Shown here: one piece after another, positions 16,872 through 26,146 of the stretch
Layout: every line of letters starts with the position of its first letter
How positions within the stretch are numbered: position 1 is the first letter of the stretch
NCBI GenBank assembly: GCA_002424575.1
Contig: DIKN01000040.1
Coordinates: 1-36,708 of the forward strand
Direction of reading: 5' to 3'
Length of the DNA stretch: 36,708 nt
From: Acholeplasmataceae bacterium UBA5617
GTDB lineage: Bacteria; Bacillota_I; Bacilli_A; Acholeplasmatales; Acholeplasmataceae
Translations under genes and position numbers: made by a program
The notes under the pieces: generated by a model
Told to the model about the DNA's origin: nothing
Seen by the model: only the letters and a program-made list of their open reading frames with translations
Database searches by the model: none

Positions 16872-17848
16872 TGCCGATGAAAGCACTAGGTATAAAATTG
16901 GTTCAATTCTTTAAACCGATGTTTCAGTTTATGAGTAAAGGTGAAACAAAGGTCGTTGAATTTCTTGAGAAAAAAAATAGAACTACCGTTCTTTTTCTTG
17001 CACCTTATGTGTTGATGTTTGTTGTTTTTATTGTTATTCCAGTTGGACTTGCTTTTGCTTTATCGTTCACTTATTTTAATGGTATTCAAGCACCAAGATT
17101 TAATGGAATCAATAATTACTTGTACATTTTAACCGAAGATGAAATTTTCATGAAGACGATTCTACCCAATACATTGCTTTTTAGTTTTATCGTAGGACCT
17201 GGTGGTTATATCTTAAGTTTCATGCTTGCTTGGATATTGTCACAAATAACACCTAAAATGCGAACTTTTCTCGCACTAATCATTTATTCCCCATCGATGA
17301 CTGCAGGTGTTGCGATTGCAGTGGTCTGGAAAATTATCTTTAGTGGAAACGAACAAGGTATTACCAACTCTCTGTTACTACGGATGAGCTTAATTAATGA
17401 ACCACTCCAGTTTTTGCAAAATCCAGATTACTTAATGCCGATTATGATTTTGGTAAGTATTTGGAGTTCAATGGGTGTCGGTTTTCTTGCCATCTTGGCA
17501 GGACTTTTAAATGTGAATAAAGATCTTTATGAAGCTGCATACATTGATGGACTTCGCAATCGTTTTCAAGAAATTTTTTATATTACGATTCCTTCAATCA
17601 AAAAACAAATGATGTTTTCTGCAGTCATGTCGATAGTTGGAACTTTCTCTGCTGGAGCGATTGGTGTTGCACTCTCTGGAGCTAATCCCACACCTCAAAA
17701 TTCTGGACAAATGGTGATCAATCATATTGAAGACTACGGGATTTTAAGATCCGAAATGGGTGTTGCTGCTGCTTTGTCTGTGTTGTTACTATTGCTTATT
17801 TTAGCGTTCAGTAAATTCTTCCAGAAGATACTGAAAGAAGATGATTAA
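16871..17848 (+). CDS. CUT1 sugar ABC transporter permease (MalF/UgpA type)
   Basis: A 325-residue inner-membrane permease with about six transmembrane helices after an amphipathic N-terminal segment. The EAA loop reads [21 protein letters not shown], the coupling helix that docks on the ATPase. GGAGG lies 4 nt before the ATG at 16871, which overlaps the stop of the preceding binding-protein gene as TGATG. It pairs with the permease at 17863. No ATP-binding subunit is encoded nearby, so an MsmX/UgpC-like shared ATPase elsewhere must energise it. Confidence 0.9.
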   Translation: MPMKALGIKLVQFFKPMFQFMSKGETKVVEFLEKKNRTTVLFLAPYVLMFVVFIVIPVGLAFALSFTYFNGIQAPRFNGINNYLYILTEDEIFMKTILPNTLLFSFIVGPGGYILSFMLAWILSQITPKMRTFLALIIYSPSMTAGVAIAVVWKIIFSGNEQGITNSLLLRMSLINEPLQFLQNPDYLMPIMILVSIWSSMGVGFLAILAGLLNVNKDLYEAAYIDGLRNRFQEIFYITIPSIKKQMMFSAVMSIVGTFSAGAIGVALSGANPTPQNSGQMVINHIEDYGILRSEMGVAAALSVLLLLLILAFSKFFQKILKEDD

Positions 17849-17862
17849 GGGAGGTAAGAAAA

Positions 17863-18723
17863 ATGACAGGAATTAACTTTAATCCACAGACTTTTCATAA
17901 GTCACAGATTAAATTCTATCTGATTTTACTACCTTTTACTTTGTTTATGGCGATGCCTATTGTTTATATTTTTTCAACAGCATTTAAACCTATTTATGAA
18001 CTTTTCGCTTTCCCACCACGTTTTTTGGTACAACAACCAACACTGAAGAATTTCAAAGATTTATTCGTATTCGTTGGTTATGGTTTGCCAGTCATGAAGT
18101 TTATTGTTAACTCGTTAATAGTCACATTGTTGGTTGTTTTTTCAAGTGTCTTATTTTCTTCAATGGCGGGCTATATTTTGTCTAAGAAAAACTTTAAAGG
18201 GAGAAAGTTGTTATTTGAAATAAATAAATTAGCACTTATGTTTGTGCCTATTGCGGTTACCATTCCTAGATTTTTAGTCATCTCAAACATTGGAATTATT
18301 GATACAATGTTTGCGCATGTACTTCCTATGATAGCGATACCCGTGGGATTGTTTTTAGTGAAACAGTTTATCGATCAAATTCCTAACGAACTTATTGAAG
18401 CAGCAAAGGTTGATGGTGCAGGAGATTTTTATATCTATACAAAAATCATTGTCCCACTATCTATGCCTGCGATTGCAACCATAGCCATTTTGAGTTTTCA
18501 AGCAACGTGGAATAATACAGAAACGTCAACGTTATTTGTCAATGATGAAATTAAGCAAACTTTTGCATTTTACATGGCAACGTTGACCAACATTTCAAAT
18601 AGTGTTGCTGCTGCAGGTATTGGAGCTGCTGCGACATTAATTATGTTTTTACCTAATTTAATCATCTTTATCATTATGCAAAGTCGTGTGATGAGCACGA
18701 TGTCGCATTCTGGATTGAAGTAG
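17863..18723 (+). CDS. CUT1 sugar ABC transporter permease (MalG/UgpE type)
   Basis: A 286-residue inner-membrane permease with six predicted helices and the EAA motif [20 protein letters not shown]. It forms the heterodimer channel with the preceding permease, 14 nt upstream; GGGAGGT provides a strong ribosome binding site. Likely an importer of oligosaccharides delivered by one of the two upstream binding proteins. Confidence 0.9.
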   Translation: MTGINFNPQTFHKSQIKFYLILLPFTLFMAMPIVYIFSTAFKPIYELFAFPPRFLVQQPTLKNFKDLFVFVGYGLPVMKFIVNSLIVTLLVVFSSVLFSSMAGYILSKKNFKGRKLLFEINKLALMFVPIAVTIPRFLVISNIGIIDTMFAHVLPMIAIPVGLFLVKQFIDQIPNELIEAAKVDGAGDFYIYTKIIVPLSMPAIATIAILSFQATWNNTETSTLFVNDEIKQTFAFYMATLTNISNSVAAAGIGAAATLIMFLPNLIIFIIMQSRVMSTMSHSGLK

Positions 18724-18732
18724 GTGAGCAAG

Positions 18733-20769
18733 ATGAAGATCATCAAGAAATTAACATTGCTATGTATCGTCCTAAGTTTCTTTATGTTTAGTTTTCCTGT
18801 GAATGCTGAAACGGATATATCAATCATTCCATATGGCACATATACCATAGGTTTTGATGGAAATTTGGTTCGTACGGCGAATGCATATGAAGGCACATTT
18901 GTATTAAATGAGGGTTTTTTGAATCCTGAAGACATTTTTATCGAGGGTGATCAGGTTTATGTTGCGGATAAAGGACGTTCACGCATCTTTATCTATAACA
19001 TTGAAACCAGGGCAAAGACAGTTGTAACGCATCCAAGTCTTGTTTCACCCACAGGTATCTTTGTGACCCAAAATAAACACTTATATGTGGCAGATTCAAA
19101 TCGCAATGTGATCTTAGTCTTTGATGAAACGTATGCACTCATTAACGAATTTGGTAAACCTACGGAGCCATTGTTTGGTTCTGAATCTATTTTTGAACCA
19201 CGAAAGATTGTTGTTGATCCAAGAGGAAATCTTTATGTGGTAGGAGAAGCCGGTATTAACGGTATCATCCAACTCGATAACGAAGGACACTTTATTAACT
19301 ATTTTGGTGTTAATAAGGTCAATATTACGCTCGAATTATTATTTAAGAGAGCTCTCATGAGTAAAGAACAAAAAGAAATGTTTGCCTCACTAACACCCAA
19401 ATCAACAACGAATTTGACTATTGATGAAAAAGGATTAGTCTATACGGTCATCAAAAATGAATATGTCACACCTCTCAAAAAACTTAACATTGAAGGAAAC
19501 AACATCTTGACAGGAAATACCGTTATTGATCCAGCATATGTCGATATTACAACAGACAAGTTCGGTAATATCTATACCGTTAGCCAAGATCCACAAACAA
19601 GAGGTGTCGTTGGTGTGCATGATTCTTTTGGCAATCTGCTGTTTAAATTTGGTCGCCAAGAACTTAATAGTTTAAGAGTTGGCGAATTTGCTGGTGCAAC
19701 AGGGATTGCTGTTGATAAATATGGCGACATTTGGGTACTTGATGGTGTTGGTAACAACATCCAAGTATTTTCAAAAACTGAATTTGCAAGTTCAGTTTTA
19801 ACTGGAATAGAATTGTATCGCATCGGTGAATATGATGAAAGTGCAGCATATTTTCAAGAGATTATTCGACAAAACAGTTTATTTGCTCTTGCTCATTCAC
19901 GTCTGGGAAAATATTATGAACGCAATGAAGATTTTGAAAACGCGTTACTAAGTTATAGAATCGCGAACAATAAAGAAGGTTATTCGATTGCATACTGGGA
20001 AGTCAGAGATGCTTGGATCAATCAAAACATTGTTTGGATTTTTATATCATTCATGGTGATTGTTATCGCTTCAAAAGTGTTTAAACGCACCCCCTATTAT
20101 GCTTCTTATCAAGGGTTCAAACAAGACACATGGGTAAAAATAAGCGAAAAAGAAACCGTCAAAGAAGTCAAGTTAATGCTTAATATCATCAAACACCCCA
20201 TGGATACGGTTTATTTCATCAAATTCAAACAGAAAATACGAATAAGAACAGCTTTTGTCATGTATATCATCTTTGTTTTGATGAATATTTTGAGTGACTA
20301 TTACATCAAGGGATACCTCTTTAGATCAAACGTCAATGACATGGTATTCTTCTTTGAAGTATTAAAATGGTCCGTACCACTCCTTTTATTTGGTATTGGC
20401 AACTATTTGGTTTCTACATTGCAAAATGGAGAAGCTTTCTATCGGGATATTTTTATTGGTGTTATTGTAGCTTTTATGCCTATGTTTTTGTTTAAAATCC
20501 CACTGGATATCTTGAGTAATTTTTTAACGTATAACGAGGCATTTCTTTATAATTTTGGATACATGATCATGATTGGTTGGTCTGTAATCTTGACGTTGCT
20601 TATGCTCATGGAGTTGAATAATTTTAAGATTCGTGAATTAGTCTTGAATATTCTACTCACATTCTTCACGATGATTATTATGATCGTTTTATACCTCATT
20701 ATTAGTATTTTATCAAGACAAATGTTTGATTTCATTATCAGTATAGTAAAGGAGTTGTTGATGTTATGA
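18733..20769 (+). CDS. Secreted NHL-repeat/TPR protein with C-terminal Yip1-like membrane domain
   Basis: A 678-residue membrane protein. A signal peptide (about 1-25, ending FPVNA) is followed by an NHL-type beta-propeller (about 30-350) with repeats such as PEDIFIEGDQVYVADKGRSR and IAVDKYGDIWVLDG, and a short TPR region (about 355-425, with GEYDESAAYFQEI). One transmembrane helix (about 435-455) leads to a multi-helix domain like Yip1 (about 480-678). The propeller and TPR face outside. Such proteins are known beside sugar ABC importers and DUF5696 genes in Bacillota, but no role is established to my knowledge; a surface scaffold or assembly factor is a guess. AGGTG at the previous stop fits the ATG at 18733 rather than the GTG at 18724. 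The 3' end overlaps the next gene as ATGA. Confidence 0.75.
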   Translation: MKIIKKLTLLCIVLSFFMFSFPVNAETDISIIPYGTYTIGFDGNLVRTANAYEGTFVLNEGFLNPEDIFIEGDQVYVADKGRSRIFIYNIETRAKTVVTHPSLVSPTGIFVTQNKHLYVADSNRNVILVFDETYALINEFGKPTEPLFGSESIFEPRKIVVDPRGNLYVVGEAGINGIIQLDNEGHFINYFGVNKVNITLELLFKRALMSKEQKEMFASLTPKSTTNLTIDEKGLVYTVIKNEYVTPLKKLNIEGNNILTGNTVIDPAYVDITTDKFGNIYTVSQDPQTRGVVGVHDSFGNLLFKFGRQELNSLRVGEFAGATGIAVDKYGDIWVLDGVGNNIQVFSKTEFASSVLTGIELYRIGEYDESAAYFQEIIRQNSLFALAHSRLGKYYERNEDFENALLSYRIANNKEGYSIAYWEVRDAWINQNIVWIFISFMVIVIASKVFKRTPYYASYQGFKQDTWVKISEKETVKEVKLMLNIIKHPMDTVYFIKFKQKIRIRTAFVMYIIFVLMNILSDYYIKGYLFRSNVNDMVFFFEVLKWSVPLLLFGIGNYLVSTLQNGEAFYRDIFIGVIVAFMPMFLFKIPLDILSNFLTYNEAFLYNFGYMIMIGWSVILTLLMLMELNNFKIRELVLNILLTFFTMIIMIVLYLIISILSRQMFDFIISIVKELLML

Positions 20770-22928
20770 AAAAGATCGTTTTCATTTTACTTCTAAGTTT
20801 AGGACTCCTCTATGCCATTGAATTGAGCGCTTTAGATGAAGACAATGAATTTGAAATTCCAGCAAGCGTTTCGACCACACTTATCGATTCGAATCTCTTT
20901 ACGCGTGTTGAAGATTTAGAGGTCTATCATCAACCGACCGTTGATTTAACAGATTTTGTTGCATTGCAAGAAAATGAGAAATTCAAGCTTTATGTTAATC
21001 CTAATGGGTTATCTCTTCGTATACTTAACAAAGAAACAGGCTATTATTGGTCAAGCGATGTGGTTAACATTTCAGACTACCAGCTGACTGGTGCATGGAT
21101 TAGACGCATCAATTCAGCAATGACCATTGATTACTTGAATGAGTCGAATATCACTGTAACATCATCAATGATTCAAAGACGAAGCAATGAAAATGCAGTG
21201 ACCAGCTTTGAAATTGTTGGCGATGAAGTTTTGTTTCACGTTGATTTTGTCATTGAGAAGATCAAACTTGATTACACCGTTAAGTTGACTGAAAAAGGGT
21301 TTGATATCAAGGTCATCCGGGATTCTATTGAAGAATATGGACCTAACCGCTTACTAAAATTATATCTTTACGAATTTTTTGGTACAGCATATGCCGATGA
21401 CATTCCTGGATATTATTTTTTACCATCTGGAAATGGAGCGTTGATTCGTTTTAGAGCAGCTTCAGCAATCTCTAATGTCTATCGTGCCCGTTTTTATGGC
21501 GCAGATAAATATCGTGTAGGTGTTTCTTCAGAAACATTATTAAATTATCCAGTTTACGGAACGGTACATGGTGTTAATCAAAATGGACTCTTTGTTGAGG
21601 TAAAACAAGGCGCAGAATATGCAGAATATGTGTATACACCACCGACGTATCAAACGGCATTTCATAGCCAAAGTGCATTGTTTTTAATGCGCGAAAATCA
21701 TGTTCAACCTTTATCTTCTACAGAAAACATCACTATTTATGAACAACAGATCAAAGCCTTTGACCCTGAACTATCATTTACAATTTTGCATGGTGAAGAG
21801 GCAAACTATATTGGCTTTGCGAAAACATTCAAACAGACATTGATTGAAAGGGGAATTCTAGAAGAACAGTATAAAGCAGAGCATGTGGGTGTGCACGTCG
21901 ATGTTTTAATGAAAGAATACGAGAAAGGATTATTGTTCAAAAAGAATTTTGTCATGACGAGTTTTGGGGATTTGCGAAACATAAATGATACATTAAACTT
22001 AAACGGTGTCGAAAATATACATTATACATTACGTGGTTATAATCGAGGTGGCTATAGCGATCGAAGTTATAAGAACTATAACCTTGATCGTAGTTTGGGT
22101 TCACCTGATCTTGTGGATGATTTAGATATTGCCTATTATTACGATCCTACAATCATGCTTTCTTATCAAAATCGCACACCTTCTGAAGCACTTAAAATGA
22201 TTAATCGTAGACAATATGTGATTTCTCGTAATCGAGGGGAATATTACGAGTACTTAGTGGACATCAATGTCATGAAAGATGCGTTCCCCAAAGCCTATGA
22301 TACACTTATAAAAAGAGGTGGTATCGCACTGGATGGCTTATCGAATGAACTTAACTCTAATCAAACAATGACACGTTATGATGTCATGGGTGTTTATGAT
22401 GAGATATTTACAGAACGCATGCCAATGTATCGTCCAGATTTTTACAATTTATCACATGCATCGATGATTTACATGAGTCTCATTTATCATAACCGATCTC
22501 GTTTCTTTACGGATAGCGTCCCCTTTGAGCAAATCCTATTGAGTGGTTATATGGAACTATACTCGCAATTTTTGAATTTTTCACCCAATATTCATGTGGA
22601 TGTCTTAAAAGTAATAGAATATGGCATGAACCCAGCATTTTTCATCACATACCGACCTTCACACTTGCTCTCGCGATCAATTTCTAGAGATCTTTATGCA
22701 ACGTATTATGGTAATTTAGATGAATACATGGTTGAAACATATCAAAAAGTTAACAATGCTTTAAAGCTTGTTATGGGTCATGAAATTGTATGGAGAGAAG
22801 TGCTAGCCATGGGGGTTGTACGCGTTGATTACGCCAATGGTGTAAGTATTTACGTCAACTACACCAGCCAAACAGTTACAAAAGAAGGCGTGGTAATCAA
22901 CCCACTCGACTATACGGTTAAGGGGTGA
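20766..22928 (+). CDS. DUF5696-like exported protein, possible glycoside hydrolase fold
   Basis: A 720-residue protein with an N-terminal signal or anchor (about 1-22) and no lipobox. After it comes a segment of the kind LYVNPNGLSLRILNKETGYYW seen in DUF5696 proteins, then a beta-rich domain, a middle region that could be a TIM barrel, and a C-terminal strand-rich tail (VRVDYANGVSIYVNY) like the end domains of several glycoside hydrolases. Function is unknown; extracellular glycan processing or binding is inferred from position between transporter genes. It overlaps the NHL-Yip1 gene by 4 nt and the next permease gene follows at once, so the three are probably translated together. Family name is from recall. 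Confidence 0.65.
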   Translation: MKKIVFILLLSLGLLYAIELSALDEDNEFEIPASVSTTLIDSNLFTRVEDLEVYHQPTVDLTDFVALQENEKFKLYVNPNGLSLRILNKETGYYWSSDVVNISDYQLTGAWIRRINSAMTIDYLNESNITVTSSMIQRRSNENAVTSFEIVGDEVLFHVDFVIEKIKLDYTVKLTEKGFDIKVIRDSIEEYGPNRLLKLYLYEFFGTAYADDIPGYYFLPSGNGALIRFRAASAISNVYRARFYGADKYRVGVSSETLLNYPVYGTVHGVNQNGLFVEVKQGAEYAEYVYTPPTYQTAFHSQSALFLMRENHVQPLSSTENITIYEQQIKAFDPELSFTILHGEEANYIGFAKTFKQTLIERGILEEQYKAEHVGVHVDVLMKEYEKGLLFKKNFVMTSFGDLRNINDTLNLNGVENIHYTLRGYNRGGYSDRSYKNYNLDRSLGSPDLVDDLDIAYYYDPTIMLSYQNRTPSEALKMINRRQYVISRNRGEYYEYLVDINVMKDAFPKAYDTLIKRGGIALDGLSNELNSNQTMTRYDVMGVYDEIFTERMPMYRPDFYNLSHASMIYMSLIYHNRSRFFTDSVPFEQILLSGYMELYSQFLNFSPNIHVDVLKVIEYGMNPAFFITYRPSHLLSRSISRDLYATYYGNLDEYMVETYQKVNNALKLVMGHEIVWREVLAMGVVRVDYANGVSIYVNYTSQTVTKEGVVINPLDYTVKG

Positions 22929-22930
22929 TC

Positions 22931-24814
22931 ATGATGAAAAAGAAATGGAGATTGTCCTTCAAACAGCGAGAAAGCTTCCTAGGCTATATGTTTATCAGTT
23001 TATGGATTGTTGGATTTTTTGTCTTCACATTTTACCCCATTGTCTACTCATTTTATTTGAGTTTAAACCACGTGACCATTCCAACCACAGGCATTAATTT
23101 GCGATACATTGGTTTTGCTAACTTCCAACATGCTTTTGCCATTGATCGTGTCATGATTTTAGAGCTTGGAACATTTATACAAGATGCAGTGATGATGATG
23201 GTCATCATCAACGTTTTCGCGATGATTTTCGCGATGATTCTTAACATGGATATTAAGTTGAAGGGGTTCTTTAGAACGATTTTCTTCCTACCTGTGGTCA
23301 TCGTATCTGGCCCAGTGATGCAAGAACTGTTGAACAATAATGCGATTGTTTTACCAGGAATTACAAACTTTCAACTGATTCATGTATTTTCATCAATTTT
23401 TGGTGAATCGTTTGGCGAACTTATTATTAAGATATTCAATAATTTAATCAGCATGTTTTGGTTCTCTGGCGTTCAAATCATTGTGTATCTCGTGATGCTA
23501 CAAAAAATGAACAAAGAAGTTTATGAAGCTTCTGAAATTGATGGTGCAAGTCCTTGGGAACAGTTTTGGAAGGTGACACTACCCTTTATGAAGCCAATTA
23601 TCATGATAAATATGATCTATACACTCGTCATGCTGGCTGGATTTTCGAATAATAAAATCATCATCATTATTAAAAACTACATGTTACAGACCGGAGATGT
23701 AGGCAAAGGATTTGGATTTAGCGCAGCGTTGTCATGGATTTACTTTGTGGTCATTTCTTTAATTGTTGTTCTTGTTTTTGTACTCTTCAGTATAGGAAGA
23801 AAAAATGTTAAATACATTCGAAATACAGAACATTTTTATCTTGATTTAACAAGATATACCGAAAAAGATACGTTTTTCAATAAAAACGCAACCGTTAAAC
23901 GTGTGAGAAAAAGATTGATGGGCAGAAAAGGCACCGATGGTTGGGTTTTTAGAGTGCTCATCTACTTGCTGATTGCTTCAGTAGCATTCACGTTCTTATA
24001 CCCTTTCATTTACTTAGCATTGACATCACTTCAGTCACCTGAGGATGTTATCGATGCGACCGTCGGATTGGTACCAAGAACTCTCTATTTCGAAAACTAC
24101 ATCAAAGCATTTAAGACGATTGGGTTCTTTAGTGCTTTGGAAGGAAGTATTCGTATATCTTTGTTACCAGCTTTAGCACAAGTGTTTAGTACAGCACTCA
24201 CAGGTTATGGTTTAGCAAGATTTGATTTCAAATTTAAAAAAATTATTATTGTTATTATTTTGATTACTTTTATTGTTCCAGCACCAGTATTGATGATTCC
24301 AACTTATTTGATGTATCGCGATTTAGGAATTTTGGGAAATATAGGAGCTTTTATTTACCCAGCTTTGTTTGGTCAAGGTATGAAAAGTACGATTTTTATC
24401 ATGATTTTTTATCAGTTTTTTAATACAATACCCAAAGTCTTAGATGAAGCTGCCCGCGTTGATGGTGCAGGTCCGATACGTGTCTTTTTAAGAGTAACCT
24501 TACCACTGGCGATACCAGCGGTTGTGGTTGTATTCTTATTCAGCTTTGTTTGGTACTGGAATGAAACATATTTAACGGGACTATATATAGATGGTGCAAA
24601 GACGTTGCCATTACAGCTCAGTCGATTTGCAGCTTCATTTAGGGAACAATTTGGAAATGTTGATCCCAATGCTGAGGATTTCGTTGATCGCATTAATGAA
24701 GCCATTTATATGGCTGGAACATTGATCAGTATTTTGCCACTATTGTTGATGTATTTTGGGTTACAAAAATGGTTTGTTGAAAGTGTCGACAGATCTGGAA
24801 TAACAGGAGAATAA
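22931..24814 (+). CDS. Fused double ABC sugar permease (MalF-MalG type fusion)
   Basis: A 627-residue membrane protein made of two CUT1 permeases in one chain. The first half (about 1-295) carries the EAA loop EASEIDGASPWEQFWKVTLP; the second (about 340-627) carries DEAARVDGAGPIRVFLRVTLP. They are joined by a charged linker (about 295-340). Each half has about six hydrophobic helices. CUT1 permeases are normally two separate proteins, as at 16871-18723, so the fusion would give a complete channel from one gene. AGGGGTG precedes ATGs at 22931 and 22934; the in-frame GTG at 22925 is part of the binding site. The reading frame is continuous through the linker. No ATPase gene adjoins. Confidence 0.88.
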   Translation: MMKKKWRLSFKQRESFLGYMFISLWIVGFFVFTFYPIVYSFYLSLNHVTIPTTGINLRYIGFANFQHAFAIDRVMILELGTFIQDAVMMMVIINVFAMIFAMILNMDIKLKGFFRTIFFLPVVIVSGPVMQELLNNNAIVLPGITNFQLIHVFSSIFGESFGELIIKIFNNLISMFWFSGVQIIVYLVMLQKMNKEVYEASEIDGASPWEQFWKVTLPFMKPIIMINMIYTLVMLAGFSNNKIIIIIKNYMLQTGDVGKGFGFSAALSWIYFVVISLIVVLVFVLFSIGRKNVKYIRNTEHFYLDLTRYTEKDTFFNKNATVKRVRKRLMGRKGTDGWVFRVLIYLLIASVAFTFLYPFIYLALTSLQSPEDVIDATVGLVPRTLYFENYIKAFKTIGFFSALEGSIRISLLPALAQVFSTALTGYGLARFDFKFKKIIIVIILITFIVPAPVLMIPTYLMYRDLGILGNIGAFIYPALFGQGMKSTIFIMIFYQFFNTIPKVLDEAARVDGAGPIRVFLRVTLPLAIPAVVVVFLFSFVWYWNETYLTGLYIDGAKTLPLQLSRFAASFREQFGNVDPNAEDFVDRINEAIYMAGTLISILPLLLMYFGLQKWFVESVDRSGITGE

Positions 24815-24815
24815 C

Positions 24816-26120
24816 ATGAAGAAATTAATGATAGCTTTATTGCTGGTATTCGTACTCATTGGATGTCAGAAGAATGAACCAACTGAAACAGAAGAACCCA
24901 CACGCGTATATGACGCTGCTGAACTTGTACTTCTTGAAGAAATGGAAAAAAGTTTTATGTTTTTCTATGAACAAGCAAACACGGATGAACTATCAGGTGG
25001 TTATGGATTGATCAATGATCGATACAATTCAAATGCGACTTTATCATCAATAGCGAGTGTAGGTTTTGGACTTGCTGGTCTACCCGTTGGCATTACATAT
25101 GACTGGATTACATATGATCAAGGGTATGAACGAGCATCGAAAACACTGGATACTTTTTTACAGCTGGAACATTATCATGGTTTCTTTTATCATTTCTTAA
25201 ATAAACAAACAGGTGCTCGTGCTGGCTTAAGTGAGGTTAGCATCATTGACACAGCTCTCTTCATTGCTGGAGCCATCACTGCAGGCGAATACTTTGGAGG
25301 CGAAGTTCATACGAAGGCAATGCAATTGTATGAGCAAATTGATTGGACATGGTATTTAGATTCAAACCAACAGTTTTTTATGGGTTATCGTCCGGAAAGT
25401 GGTTTTTCTGGACACTGGGATTTTTATGGTGAACAACTCCTCTTATATGTCTTAGGAGCAGGAGCACCTAATCCACAATATCGAACCAATAAAACAGTGT
25501 ATCAATCATTTATAAGAAGAACTGCGAGTTATGGTGGAGAACCATTCATCTCAAGCTGGTTTGGTAGCTTATTTACCTATCAATACTCACATGCATTTAT
25601 TGATTTTAGAAATACAGAAGACGAATTTGGTGTCAATTGGTTTGAAAATAGTGTTCATGCAACGTTGGCAAATCGTACGTATGCGATTGACATGAATCCT
25701 GTTTATCAAACATTCACAGCAAACTCATGGGGAATGACAGCCTCTGATGGTCCAAAAGGATATAGTGGATATTATGGATCAAAACCATCAGGATTTACGG
25801 ATGATGCACATCGTAATGATGGAACTATTGCTCCAAGTGGCGCACTTGGAAGCATTGTGTTTACACCTGATTTGGTAAAAAATGCAGCACTTTACTTTGA
25901 AACGATCGGGGGACTTAAAGGGGTCTACGGTTATAAAGATGCCTATAATTTTGAAAACAATCAAACATGGATTGCACAAGACGTCATTGGGATAAATAAA
26001 GGTATTACTATGGTGATGATTGCTAATTATTTTGACAACATCGTTTGGGAATACTTTATGAAGAACACGCATGTTCAGTCAGGTTTAGAAGTCATTGGTA
26101 TTCGCCCAATTCAAGAATAA
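24816..26120 (+). CDS. GH144/glucoamylase-like (PF10091-type) lipoprotein
   Basis: A 434-residue surface lipoprotein: signal peptide ending LIGC (Cys17), a short Glu/Thr-rich linker, then the same (alpha/alpha)6-type domain as the cytosolic enzyme at 8192. Shared segments include SSIASVGFGLAG, FITYDQGYER-like ITYDQGYERASKTLDTF, HWDFYGEQLL, YSHAFIDFR and APSGALGSIVFTP. If it is a GH144 endo-beta-1,2-glucanase, it would cut glucan outside the cell for the downstream import system; it is the only clearly exported hydrolase here apart from the DUF5696-like protein. AGGAG lies 6 nt before the ATG. Activity is inference; other glucan specificities are possible. Confidence 0.75.
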   Translation: MKKLMIALLLVFVLIGCQKNEPTETEEPTRVYDAAELVLLEEMEKSFMFFYEQANTDELSGGYGLINDRYNSNATLSSIASVGFGLAGLPVGITYDWITYDQGYERASKTLDTFLQLEHYHGFFYHFLNKQTGARAGLSEVSIIDTALFIAGAITAGEYFGGEVHTKAMQLYEQIDWTWYLDSNQQFFMGYRPESGFSGHWDFYGEQLLLYVLGAGAPNPQYRTNKTVYQSFIRRTASYGGEPFISSWFGSLFTYQYSHAFIDFRNTEDEFGVNWFENSVHATLANRTYAIDMNPVYQTFTANSWGMTASDGPKGYSGYYGSKPSGFTDDAHRNDGTIAPSGALGSIVFTPDLVKNAALYFETIGGLKGVYGYKDAYNFENNQTWIAQDVIGINKGITMVMIANYFDNIVWEYFMKNTHVQSGLEVIGIRPIQE

Positions 26121-26146
26121 TATTAATCATCTAGAAGGAGTAAAAC

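Noticed and set aside
18570..18935. 121-codon minus-strand open frame across a permease/NHL gene junction
   Set aside because: Both underlying plus-strand genes are convincing; the antisense frame has no start signals or family features.
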